From the NCBI GenBank assembly GCA_029862185.1, contig JAOTXX010000043.1, forward strand, positions 1 to 34,849: 34,849 nucleotides of DNA. The letters are read 5' to 3'. The notes beneath the pieces were generated by a model. It searched no databases. It was not told the DNA's origin and saw only the letters and a list, made by a program, of their open reading frames with translations. The position numbers and the translations under genes were made by a program. This document shows positions 1 through 8,600 of this stretch, piece by piece. The first letter of the stretch is position 1, and each line of letters starts with the position of its first letter. Origin of the DNA: Myxococcales bacterium. Lineage in GTDB: Bacteria; Myxococcota_A; Polyangia; Polyangiales; Houyiibacteriaceae.

Positions 1-557
1 CTGGTGATCAAACGCGCCCGGTGACCTAACGATGTGAAGCTGAATGATAACCAGAGCTGATCAGTTTCTCTCTTCGTTTGTGTTCGGTTGTCGCGCCTCG
101 GTGCCGTGAGGGTGCCGTGGCGATCTTTGATCATGTGAGATCGAGTGACGTGACGTGAACATGGCGACGCGTGTACTCGTGCATGATTACTAGGGAAGTA
201 TTGTTTTCGTTGGCGTTTTGCGAGACCGCGAAACGGACCATTGGCGTCCGTGCCGGGTCGCCCCTTTTCTTATGGGGCGTCGGCGATTGGTTTGTGGTTT
301 CGGGTTGTTGCAGCATTCGCGTCGCCTACCGGTTTCCCCTCGTTGACCTGAGGTTGACGTGAGGCGGCGCGGAGGGCTCGAGCGCCTCTACCAGTCGGAG
401 CTGGGCCCGCTGCCCGAGATGGGCGTACTGGTGCGTGCCCTTGGCTGACTTGTGCCCGAGCTGGGCCTGAATCGCCTTGATGGAGTGACCCCCGGTCGCG
501 GCTTGGCTGGCTACCGAATGCCGACCGACCTGATGGTGACCGATCTCCCGGAGGCCC
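1..557. repeat. Decayed mobile-element copy A (left part)
   Basis: This stretch is repeated, with scattered substitutions and a few small indels, at about 27029-27585 in the same orientation. The similarity already exists at base 1, so the element probably continues to the left of the window. It contains the C-terminal remnant of a tyrosine recombinase on the minus strand and a GC-rich hairpin (CGCCCC, 9-base loop, GGGGCG, near 271-291) just past the recombinase stop. In both copies the similarity to the right stops at the same GGAGGCCC sequence. Here the IS91-like right end follows at once. In the second copy about 250 bp of transposase remnant comes first. I read it as a fossil of an IS91-like element carrying an accessory recombinase gene. 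Confidence 0.8.
326..553 (-). pseudogene. Tyrosine recombinase, C-terminal remnant (copy A)
   Basis: The minus strand reads as the last ~75 residues of a phage-integrase-family tyrosine recombinase. Visible parts are GRHSVASQAATGG (HxxR-box region), then QLGHKSAK with the conserved LGH, then THQYAHL with the nucleophilic tyrosine (codon at 425-427), then a stop at 326-328. The catalytic domain's earlier part and the N-terminal DNA-binding domain are missing, so this is a fragment. IS91-family elements with an extra tyrosine-recombinase gene are known, and this fragment sits beside an IS91-like end. The frame is intact here, whereas the second copy has lost the tyrosine. Confidence 0.75.
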
Positions 558-622
558 CTTAGCCCATCGGGCTCAGGATGAGCGCCGAATTGCGCGGTAC
601 TGAATGTTATGTCGCCTGGGAC
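558..622 (+). repeat. IS91-like right end, copy 1
   Basis: The segment contains the hairpin AGCCC-ATC-GGGCT (561-573) followed by a conserved tail ending GAATGTTATGTCGCC. The same end occurs at 27833-27890 in the same orientation, directly after an IS91-type transposase remnant, and at 2552-2625 in inverted orientation. With the 2552-2625 copy it forms an inverted pair around the GH79 gene. The first codons of the frameshifted ORF that follows may be read from this end. Confidence 0.75.
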
Positions 623-957
623 GTGAATCTGAAAAGGCGTTTATCTCGACTACGCTCCGACGAGCGCGAAATCTACGACGGCCAAATCGTCCCGCAGATC
701 CCAAAGCACGTCGCTCCACACACCACGTACGTCGCCGCGATGTGGGCCGTGCTCACCCGGCTTCAAAAGTCCGACGCCTCGCGTTTCTCGGAAAGCGAGC
801 TCGGCACCATTGCGGCGTCACTGAGCCCCATCGAAAAGGCGACCTCCGCGAGTCGGCGCAACAAGCCCTCCAGGTCCTCATCGGCGTCTACGGCTACGAA
901 CGCTCGAGCGCCAAAGCCGCCATCGGTGCCCTAGTCGACGCGCGGTACCACGATTGA
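578..957 (+). pseudogene. Frameshifted hypothetical ORF, 5' truncated
   Basis: Two overlapping frames look like one protein. The first (from 578, or GTG at 623) reads LKRRLSRLRSDER and later PHTTYVAAMWAVLTRLQ and SLSPIEKA. It then turns into a Ser/Ala-rich tail typical of a wrong frame. The other frame from 841 continues smoothly as DLRESAQQALQVLIGVYGY to a stop at 957. Restoring one base near 840 would join them as ...SPIEKADLRESAQ.... The coding similarity begins at the inner edge of the IS91-like end, so the 5' part was probably lost there. There is a loose resemblance to the C-terminal part of PrkA-type serine protein kinases, which I cannot confirm. A sequencing error is the alternative to true decay. 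Confidence 0.5.
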
Positions 958-964
958 GGAGTCG

Positions 965-2497
965 CTACTGACAGGCCGGCGCGTCTGCGAACGGGTAGAG
1001 GACGAACGCCATGGCGCGTGGCGGAATGTCTGCCGGGCCGTCCGTGATCTTGGGCTCGAGCGGCGGGAGGACGCCGTTGTCGTCGCGCAGCACCGTGCCG
1101 TTGAGCAGGATGTCTTTGGAATCGAGCGCGTCCGAGGTCAGTACGTAGATCTCTTTGCGAAGGCTCGTGATGCCGTCGACTTTGATGCGCACGTTCTCGT
1201 CTTGAAGCAGGTTAATGACGAGCACGGCCACAGCGCCGGGAGGACCCTCGGTGCAGTGCGCGTACACGCGCACGTAGTCGTCGACTGCGGTGCGTGTCAC
1301 GTCGAGCACACGCTCTCCCATCAGCCGTCGCCAGAGCACCGACGCCCAGTAGTCGGGTCGTGGGTCGAGCGTCACATCGTCGATGAGCCCGTAGTTCGAG
1401 CCGGAGAGCGTCTGACGAACGGAAATCTGCACGTTGCGGCGCGCAAATGCGCCGAGCTGGTCGAGCCACCAGAACGTGCCTTCAAACGAATCCGAGGCGC
1501 TGGGCTGTCCACCAAACTGCGCGTGTCCCGACTCGCCAAGCCAAATTGGCGTCTCCGGTGCGTGCATGTCGCGATGAGTCGCGACCTCGTCTGCCCAAAA
1601 CAAGCCGACATCGAGGTTCTCGGGGTCGAGAAGGATGCCGCGCTCCCAGGGGTCGGTGCGAAGAATGCCGCCACGCTCAGACTGGGTCGGGTAGTAGTGC
1701 CACGTCACGACGTCGATTGAATCGGCGCCACCCATCTCCATGAAGGGGCCGTACATCGGGACGAGCTCGCCAATGCTGGGCCAGTACGCGCTCGATGGTC
1801 CCCCGAGCTTGAAGTCGTCGTAGAACTCGTCGAGCAGGGTCCGCGCCTTGGCGAAGTCCGTCACCGCGAGCTCCGGCGTCGCAGGAATGCCGAGGATGAT
1901 CGAGAAGCGATCCCACTCGTTCCCGAGCTCCCAAAGCGTCACCTCGTACTCTTTGTCCGAGACGTATTCGAGGAGCGATCGCGCCATGTCCGGTGTCCAC
2001 TCGTCGCTTTCGTTTCTCGCACCGGGGCCAGCGCTCAAGGTGAACATCACATCCAGGCCAAGCGCTTCGGCAAACTCGAAGATGCCGTCGACCTGTCTTG
2101 CGGTCAGCACGAACTCGTATTCTTCGCTGAGCTCCTCTTCGCTGACGGGATCCTCGCTCATATCGTAGAAGACACGGTCGGCGTCGCTTCCGCCGATTCG
2201 CAAGAAGGCTGGCGCGAGCTGGCTGGCAAGCGCCCGAAGGCGGGGGCGCGAGAAGTCGTAGACGGGCTGCCGTTCTTGCCCGATCAGCTGGGCAACGGGT
2301 TCTGCGGACCAGAACAAGCCGCCGACGACCTGGGCCGTATCGACCGCGAACGAGAGGTAGCGTTCATCGACCGTCGCGACAGGAGCCGAAATGTCGATGC
2401 TCACCTCGGCGGTCGTGTCCGCCACCGTGATGTCCGTCTCGCTGCTGCACGCTGCAGCGAAGCCCAAAACCAAGCATGCGTAAGACGAGGTCTTCAT
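965..2497 (-). CDS. Heparanase-like glycoside hydrolase (GH79 family), lipoprotein
   Basis: Predicted secreted retaining beta-glycosidase of the heparanase/beta-glucuronidase type acting on uronic-acid glycans. The order of motifs follows heparanase: LSFAVDTA near residue 48, FLRIGGSDAD near 98, WELGNE at 189-194 with the acid/base Glu194, DVVTWHYYP near 262, and WLGESG near 319 with the nucleophile Glu322, followed by FWWLDQLG and DYWASVLW. I chose the ATG at 2497, not the upstream in-frame start at 2533, because it begins a short hydrophobic signal ending in AAAC (Cys17), a weak lipobox. The mature protein would be an anchored, Ser-linked lipoprotein of about 495 residues. The gene lies between inverted IS91-like ends, which suggests acquisition as cargo. 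The exact substrate is unknown. Confidence 0.85.
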   Translation of the reverse strand: MKTSSYACLVLGFAAACSSETDITVADTTAEVSIDISAPVATVDERYLSFAVDTAQVVGGLFWSAEPVAQLIGQERQPVYDFSRPRLRALASQLAPAFLRIGGSDADRVFYDMSEDPVSEEELSEEYEFVLTARQVDGIFEFAEALGLDVMFTLSAGPGARNESDEWTPDMARSLLEYVSDKEYEVTLWELGNEWDRFSIILGIPATPELAVTDFAKARTLLDEFYDDFKLGGPSSAYWPSIGELVPMYGPFMEMGGADSIDVVTWHYYPTQSERGGILRTDPWERGILLDPENLDVGLFWADEVATHRDMHAPETPIWLGESGHAQFGGQPSASDSFEGTFWWLDQLGAFARRNVQISVRQTLSGSNYGLIDDVTLDPRPDYWASVLWRRLMGERVLDVTRTAVDDYVRVYAHCTEGPPGAVAVLVINLLQDENVRIKVDGITSLRKEIYVLTSDALDSKDILLNGTVLRDDNGVLPPLEPKITDGPADIPPRAMAFVLYPFADAPACQ

Positions 2498-2551
2498 GGC
2501 GCTTTGTGTACCGTGCGAGCGTAGGAAGAACAAACGCCCTGTCCGCGTGGC

Positions 2552-2625
2552 GTCCCCGGCGACATAACATTCAGTACCGCGAAACTCGGCTCTCGGCCTG
2601 AGCCCGATGGGCTAAGAGAGCAAAC
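2552..2625 (-). repeat. IS91-like right end, copy 3 (inverted)
   Basis: This is the reverse complement of the end at 558-622. It has GGCGACATAACATTCAGTAC at the inner side and the hairpin AGCCC-GAT-GGGCT at 2601-2613. Weaker similarity runs to about 2625, into the region that in the 27.8 kb copy encodes the last transposase residues. It lies just upstream of the GH79 gene, and its outer edge coincides with the 5' break of the channel-like gene that follows. Confidence 0.7.
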
Positions 2626-2626
2626 G

Positions 2627-3289
2627 TTGCTTGCTCGCCACGATGGCGACCTCGAGAGGATCGAGCTATCGCACATTGAGGCCGACTACACGGCGCCGAA
2701 GGACCTCAGGCGACTGCGCCCCGAAACCTACAACAACATCATCATGATGGGAAACGACTGGATTGCGTCTGGGGAGGAGTCGGACGCGCGTACCATCGTG
2801 GGTTACTTACTGCTCCAAAACGTTCTCGACGATCATCCACGTCCGCAGATCTTGATCGAGCTCCTCGACCAGGAGAACGTCAGCCTGCTCGGCAACCGAC
2901 CCAGTGAGGTTCTGATAAGCCCGCTCATCCTCAGTCACATGCTTGCGCAGGTGGGACTTCGTCGGGAGCTCGCGCCGGTATTCGAGGAGCTTTTTGCGGC
3001 TGGCGGCACGGAGTTCGCCTTTCGGTCGGCGTCAGACTTCGGTCTCACGGGACGAGTCGTCACCTTTCTTGAGGTGCAATCTGCAGTCCTCGCGCGCGGT
3101 GACCTCGCCATCGGATTGCGTATCGGCGAGGTCACGGAGGACGCTTCCGGCTTGGAGTTGAATCCGCCCAAGACGCGACAGTATTCGTTGACCTCGCAAG
3201 ACATAGTCGTGCTGATTTCCTCAGCCGTGATGAGAGACCCCGTGCGCCCCAACGAAAGCCGCGACATCGCAAGATCGCCAAGCCGTTGA
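2627..3289 (+). pseudogene. CASTOR/POLLUX-type ion channel-like protein, C-terminal fragment
   Basis: The ~220 residues match the C-terminal regulatory region of bacterial CASTOR/POLLUX/SYM8-like channel proteins. They read SDARTIVGYLLLQNVL, then ILIELLDQENVSLL, then EVLISPLILSHMLAQVGLRRE, then ELNPPKTRQYSLTSQD near the end. Such proteins are normally around 600 residues, with N-terminal membrane helices and an RCK/TrkA_N domain, and all of that is missing here. The reading frame has no convincing start (TTG at 2627) and begins where the IS91-like end stops. I therefore interpret it as a gene beheaded by element insertion or deletion. It might still be expressed as a soluble fragment, but no ribosome-binding site supports that. 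Confidence 0.65.
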
Positions 3290-3409
3290 AGTGCTCAGCG
3301 GGCGCTGAGGGACTCGCTTGCAGCTGGTGTCGCGAGACCGGCGCGAGACACTCTTTGGCATGATCCCTGGGTGTGGTGACCGAGCCGTGGAAGCCGTGGC
3401 CTTGGCCCG

Positions 3410-4612
3410 TTATCGGGGTGGGCACCCTGGCAGAGTGGCCCGTGGCACAACGAAGCTCACGTTGCCGCCGGTGTCTTCGGCGACACCGTCGTGCCCGTTA
3501 CCGCTGTCGTCGACCAATGTTCCAGTCTCGAAGCCCCAGTACGCCAGCAGACCCGTCTCGTCTCCCGTCAGTCTGCAGCTCATGTTGGCAGCGACCTGCT
3601 CGGCGCTGCGCGCGTGGTCCCAGATGCGCACGTCGTCGATGACTCCGTCGAAGCGTCGGTAGAAGCCCAGAGCGAAGTTACCTGCGCCAATCAACACGTC
3701 GTCGTCGCCGTAGTACACGCCGTCCCAAGAGAAATCGGCCGTGCCTACGAGGGAGCCATCGACGTAGAGGACGAGGCTGTTACCATCGAACGTGCCGGCG
3801 ACATGAACCGTCGAGCCGGCAGGAACTGCGCCATCGGGGGTCCTCACGTTTGCGGCTTGCGAGCTATTCGCCTGGTGGACGACGCTGAAGTAGACCGCTT
3901 CGTTGACCGCCGACCAGGTCATTGACCAGGAGCCGAGGTTGACGCCTGTTTGCCCTTCGATGGACTTACCGATGATGATGTTTCGGTAGATATCGGCTCC
4001 TCCGAAGCCTGCTCCCTCAGGCGTGATCCATGCCTCAAGTGTGAACACTTGGGGCTCGAGGCCCGGGTCATCGGCGATCCGGACGTATCCGCTTTGCCCG
4101 AGGTCGACATTCGTGAGGTCGAGCGCGACCTCTCCAGCGACCAGGGTGTAGTCCCCTTCAAACGTCGTGGTCGCGTCGGCGGTTACCGCCTTCGTCTCAC
4201 TGCCAGGGCTTGGGCCGTCGTATCCCGATACCGCGCCCCAGGTGATGGTGTAGTCGCCGGGAGCGAGGTCGAGCAGCATCTCGTCACCCATACCCTCGCG
4301 GCTATAACCGTCGGGGCCGGTCAACTGCCATGGCGCATCGATGCTGTCGGGTGCCGCATCGACCGCTATCGCTCCAAGTGGGATCGTTTGCTCGGTGTAG
4401 GTGCCGCTGAAGGTGATGGTCCCGCCATCGGCTACGGTTTGCGTCTCGCTGCTCGGATCGGGAACGCTCCAGCCTGCCACTGCACCCCAGGTCAGCGTGT
4501 ATTCGCCAGGGGCGCGGCCGGTCAGAGTCTCATCACCGGTGCCGTCGCGCCTGTAGCCATCAGGGCCCGTCAGTTGCCAGGGACTGTTGATGCTGTCTGG
4601 ACTACCGTCCAC
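3410..4612 (-). CDS. LamG/concanavalin-like lectin domain protein, 5' truncated
   Basis: The protein has two tandem ~75-residue repeats (each with PDSI..PWQLTGPDGY, APG[ED]YT[LI]TWGAV and a G.YT ending) that resemble PEGA-type stalk repeats. A LamG jelly-roll domain of about 210 residues follows (FTLEAWITP, HVAGTFDGNSLVLYVDG, FDGVIDDVRIWDHARSAEQV, GLLAYWGFETG, DDSGNGHDG). Such domains usually occur in secreted or surface carbohydrate-binding proteins. There is no signal peptide and no ATG. The frame is open only back to a stop at 4664-4666, and the annotated start is a GTG inside the first repeat. Directly upstream lies the beginning of an IS3-family transposase gene, so the real N-terminus was lost at that junction. 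Confidence 0.65.
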   Translation of the reverse strand: MDGSPDSINSPWQLTGPDGYRRDGTGDETLTGRAPGEYTLTWGAVAGWSVPDPSSETQTVADGGTITFSGTYTEQTIPLGAIAVDAAPDSIDAPWQLTGPDGYSREGMGDEMLLDLAPGDYTITWGAVSGYDGPSPGSETKAVTADATTTFEGDYTLVAGEVALDLTNVDLGQSGYVRIADDPGLEPQVFTLEAWITPEGAGFGGADIYRNIIIGKSIEGQTGVNLGSWSMTWSAVNEAVYFSVVHQANSSQAANVRTPDGAVPAGSTVHVAGTFDGNSLVLYVDGSLVGTADFSWDGVYYGDDDVLIGAGNFALGFYRRFDGVIDDVRIWDHARSAEQVAANMSCRLTGDETGLLAYWGFETGTLVDDSGNGHDGVAEDTGGNVSFVVPRATLPGCPPR

Positions 4613-4626
4613 GACGATGGTGGCCT

Positions 4627-4780
4627 CCGGCGCGTCTTGCGACGGATGTCGCGCACGGCGGCTTCACTCGATTGGTTCTTTGTTCTTGGCATGGGACACT
4701 CCTCAGCAGGGCTCTCGCCCTCGGCAAAGTGTCTCTTAACTCAGAGCCCTTTTGTATCCGAGTTCAGCTGACGGGATACA
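4627..4780 (-). mobile_element. IS3-family element remnant: left end and start of orfA
   Basis: Reading the minus strand from 4780 there is an element-like end, TGTATCCCGTCAGCTGAACT, then a leader. A good ribosome-binding site (GAGGAG) stands 6-7 bases before an ATG at 4692. The 22 codons MPRTKNQSSEAAVRDIRRKT plus RR match the typical N-terminus of IS3-family OrfA (commonly ...VVRDIRRKTRKxYSAEEKIRIVLEG). After that the similarity stops and the frame of the LamG protein takes over in a different phase. The first bases also form an inverted repeat, TGTATCC...GGATACA, at 4753-4780. Only about 150 bp of the element remains. Identification rests on the characteristic N-terminal sequence. Confidence 0.65.
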
Positions 4781-5200
4781 GTCACCGAACACTTCGAAAT
4801 GGTAGGGTCCGAAGAGCCCCTGACCTACCTCGTAGTGGTCGCTCGGCCCCTGAGCTACCGTAACGTCGACTGGACGCGGCTGGTCACTGCCTCGGTGACT
4901 ATCGATCCCGGGTTGGTCCACGGGGCAATGGATACGTTCAACGTCGACATGACCGGCGCTCCTACAGTCATCGGTCCGTTCTCGATGATCGAAGGCCAAC
5001 GGGCCTGGGTCGGGCTTTCCACGGAGGCCGATCTCGCGGCTATCAAAGATGTCCGCACGAAGCACAAGAGTGCAATCCACTACGAAATCACCGTCATGCA
5101 GATACGCCCCGAAGGACGGGACCTAGTCAGGAACCTCTCTGATTTGTTCAGTAGCAAGGCGCTGCTCGGCGGCACCAGTTACATCCTTCGGATCCCCTAG
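4781..5200 (+). CDS. Hypothetical protein, 5' truncated at the IS3 end
   Basis: The frame is open from the IS3 end at 4780 through an ATG at 4799 to a stop at 5200 (133 residues from the ATG). Codon use looks like real coding DNA, with segments such as EPLTYLVVVARPL and IGPFSMIEGQRAWVGLS. I do not recognise a family. No ribosome-binding site precedes 4799, and the open frame continues back to the IS edge, so this is probably the 3' part of a gene cut by the insertion. Its last 78 bases overlap, tail to tail, the end of the DUF2147-like gene on the other strand. Confidence 0.4.
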   Translation, partial: VTEHFEMVGSEEPLTYLVVVARPLSYRNVDWTRLVTASVTIDPGLVHGAMDTFNVDMTGAPTVIGPFSMIEGQRAWVGLSTEADLAAIKDVRTKHKSAIHYEITVMQIRPEGRDLVRNLSDLFSSKALLGGTSYILRIP

Positions 5201-5650
5201 GTGCGGCAGCTGGCGGTTGAACTGCACGGACTTGCGAATGAACAATACCCGGAGACTTATGACGAACCGGTTTGGATCAGGAAGCGTCATCTCTATCGAG
5301 AACTCGCGGTCGCGTGCCATCGAGTACACTCGGCCGTGCCAGCAGCGACGTTCGGGGTCGAACCGCAGCGACTTGAAGATCTCGGTTCCAATCGTCTCTG
5401 GGCGGCGCTCGCTCGCCACGATGACGCCGTGGTAGTGGTCCGCTCGCCTCCGGATCTCGACGACGGCCTCGCCTTCACCACGTTGCCAGTAGCCGACAAT
5501 CGCGTCCGGATGAGCCCCTGTCGCGCGCGCCAGTGGCGTGCAGGTTTGTAGCGTGATGGCCGTTGCGAACACAGCTGCAGCGATGGGCGAAATCTTGAGC
5601 GAGGGCCTTCCCCTTCTGCCGCGGCGCGCGGCGTGACTATTCAGCGGCAT
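5123..5650 (-). CDS. DUF2147-like exported protein
   Basis: The 175-residue protein has a basic N-terminus (ARRGRRGRP), a hydrophobic stretch near residues 22-37 that looks like a signal peptide, and then a compact domain. It starts AIVGYWQRGEGEAVVEI and continues with HGVIV, FDPERRCWHGRVYSM and FSIEMTLPD, the pattern of DUF2147 (Pfam) beta-barrel-like periplasmic proteins. Function is unknown. The start overlaps the end of the RND transporter gene by 14 bases, so the two are translationally coupled and should be co-transcribed from the sigma-54-type promoter upstream of the pump. The last ~30 residues, after FNRQ, overlap the opposing ORF and look less conserved. Confidence 0.65.
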   Translation of the reverse strand: MPLNSHAARRGRRGRPSLKISPIAAAVFATAITLQTCTPLARATGAHPDAIVGYWQRGEGEAVVEIRRRADHYHGVIVASERRPETIGTEIFKSLRFDPERRCWHGRVYSMARDREFSIEMTLPDPNRFVISLRVLFIRKSVQFNRQLPHLGDPKDVTGAAEQRLATEQIREVPD

Positions 5651-8600
5651 GACTCGACACGTTTCGGATGGGTGCTGGGATGATCGTCGGTCGCTCCCGC
5701 AGGTGAGTGGCGACGCTGCGGGTGGCGGCGATCAGGTCTTCGAGGATGAGGTAACAAGAGGGCACGATCAGCAGCATGATGAACGTCGCTGCAAGGATGC
5801 CGAAGCCTAATGAAACTGCCATGGGTACTAAGAAGCTCGCTTGCGCGGACTTCTCGAGGATGATCGGTGCGAGCCCGAAGAAGGTCGTCAACGAGGTCAG
5901 GACGATTGGGCGAAAGCGACGGGTACATCCTCGAATGACCGCGTCGATTGGGGCCATTCCTGCTTCGCGATTCTGATTGACGGCATCGATCAAGATGAGC
6001 GAATCGTTGCAAACGACTCCCGAAAGCGCGACGAGACCCATCAGACTCACCAGGCTAATCTCGACGCCCATCAAGGCGTGCCCCCACACTGCGCCGATCA
6101 TGCCAAACGGAATGGCTGACATGACTAGCAGGGGCTGCAGGTAGCTTCGGAAAGCGACGGCCAGAATCGAGAACATGACGATGTGTGCCATCACGAACCC
6201 GATAAACAGCGACCCCATCGCGTCCGCCTGACGCTCGAGCTCGCCACCTGGACGGTATTCGAGCCCAGGGACCGCCGCGAGGAGCTTTGCCAGCTCGTTC
6301 TCGAGGATGCTGCCGGTGATCGAACCTGCGTTCGCTCTTTCGTGGGCCAGTCCGGCCGTGACGGCAATGGTCCTCCGACCGTTCGAGCGGTGGATGACCG
6401 TGTGCGCCCGACCTCGCGTGACGTCGGCCGCACGTGCAACCGGCATCTCGCCCCCCGCGGGTGTGCGGACCATGAGCCGCTGCACATTGTAGAGGGATCG
6501 TCTCTCCTCGAGTGGCAGACGGACGTAGGTACGCACCTCGTCTCGCCCGCGCTGCTGTCGCACGGCCTCCGCGCCGAAGAAGGCGCCGCGCACCTGTCGG
6601 GCCAGGTCCAGCTCGGTCAGTCCCTGGGACCGCCCAAGGTCGGTTAGTCGAAAGTCGAGTTGCTCTTTGCCTCGGGCCACTCCGCTTTCGATGTCGCCAA
6701 GCCCCCGGTAGACGCTGATGTCTCGGGCGAGGCGAATTGCGGCCGTCTCGAGCGTGTCGACATCGTCGTGCATGAGGTCGATGTGAATGGGTCGCCCCGC
6801 CCGGATTCCTTCGCCATGCGAGAACACCATCGATTCCACGCCCGCGATCTCGCCGGCCACCGTTCGCCACCTTCGAACGAACTCGTCCGTCGCGATGTCG
6901 CGGTCATCGGCGTCGACCAAGTACACCATGACGGTGGCCAGGTGACTGCCCTCCTTGCCAGCTGGACCGTTCGAGTCGGGCCCGACCGAGACCCTGGCTC
7001 CGACTTGGGTGAACAGTCCGCGGGACACGCCCAACAGGTCCTTGCTGTTCGCCCGCTCGACTTCCATGATCAAGCGTGCCGAACTCGCCACACGGTTGGC
7101 GGCCCGTTCGGTGTCCCAAGCGGGGGTGCCCGGCGGCATCCGCAGCTGCACCGTGATCAGATCCCCTTCGAGGTTGGGGATGAATCGGAGCGGTACGCGA
7201 CCGATCGCGAAGCCGGCCGTCAGAATGAAGAGGGCGACTCCAGCTGAAACCGTGAAGTACCTCCAGTCGAGCACCTTTGCGAGCAGGGGCGCATAGACAC
7301 GCTGGACATGTCGCTCCAGCCGACGCGGCATGTCGAGCTTCGCAAGGAGCTGCATCAAACAGAGGTACGGGGCGAGGACTACTCGCAAGAGCCAGGGCAT
7401 CGGGTGCGAAAGGTGGGCGGGCAACACGAACAGTGACTCCGCCAGTGACATCAGGAGAACGGAAATGACCACGAGGGGCACGACTCGAAAGAACTTCCCC
7501 GCAACGCCGGGGACGAAAAGCATTGGCATGAAGGCGACGCAGGTCGTGAGCACGGAGAAGACGACCGGCTTGGCGACTTCTCTAGCCCCATCAATCGCCG
7601 CCTGGAGCCGAGGCTTTCCATCGGCCCGGTGTTTGTAAATCGCCTCGCCGACGACAATCGCGTCATCGACCACCATGCCGAGCGCCAAGATGAAGCCGAA
7701 GAGCGACAACATGTTGATCGATACGTCGGCGATCGGAAAAAGCAGGAGCGACCCCGCAAATGACACCGGGATACCGAGCGTGACCCAGAACGCCAGACGC
7801 GCCTGAAGGAAGAGCCCGAGTATCAGCAGGACGAGCAACAGGCCTATCAATGCGTTGTCGAGCAGGAGCTCGATGCGTCCCTCGTACATCTCGGAGCGAT
7901 CCACCCAGGTCGCGACGCCGAGGCCTTTTGGCAAGCGTCGTTTCAGCTCGCTCACGTGCTCTTTGACCGCTGCGGCGATCTCGAGCGGAGTCTGGTCGCC
8001 GACTCTGAATACGTTGATCATTGCGGCCGGCTTGCCGTTGAACGTGGCGTTTTGATGGTTGTCGCGGAAGCCGTCTTTCACCTGAGCGATGTCCCGCACG
8101 CGTACCCGTGAGCCGTCGGGACGACTGAGAACCACGATGTCGGCGAACTCTGGACCTTGGTCGCGTCTCTCGGCGGTTCGGAGGAGTAGCTCGCCGGACT
8201 CTGTTTGTAGCGCGCCGCCCGGAAGCTCGACCGAGGCCTCACGAATTCGTCGTGCGATTCCCGTCAGGGTCAAGCCGTGTTTGCGCAGACTGGCTTGAGG
8301 AACCTCGACGCTGATCTCGAGGGGGCGAACGCCGGAGAGCTCCACGCTCGTGATCCGCTCGTCACGGAGTAGTGCATCTCGTGTGCGATTCGCGGCGGAA
8401 CGAAGGGTCGTCTCGGCGACATCGCCGTAGAGCACGAGCGAGATCACCTGCCGCCGGGTGGAGACCAGTCGGACGTTTGGGCGTTCGGCGTCGGCAGGGA
8501 ACGACGAGATCCGGCCCACGACGCTCTTGACGTCGCTGAACGCCTGCCGCGTGTCGCTACCGAGGAGAAGCTGAAGGATGACCGTCGCCGAACCCTCGGC

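Noticed and set aside
131-362. Short ORFs on both strands in the left repeat (61 and 63 codons).
   Set aside because: They overlap each other, have no ribosome-binding site or family signal, and change freely between the two repeat copies.
558-622. The tail ending GTTATGTC with a hairpin could be an integron attC site.
   Set aside because: The paired GYYYAAC-type half-site is absent, the hairpin does not bring two core sites together, the copies are in both orientations, and one copy directly follows an IS91 transposase remnant.
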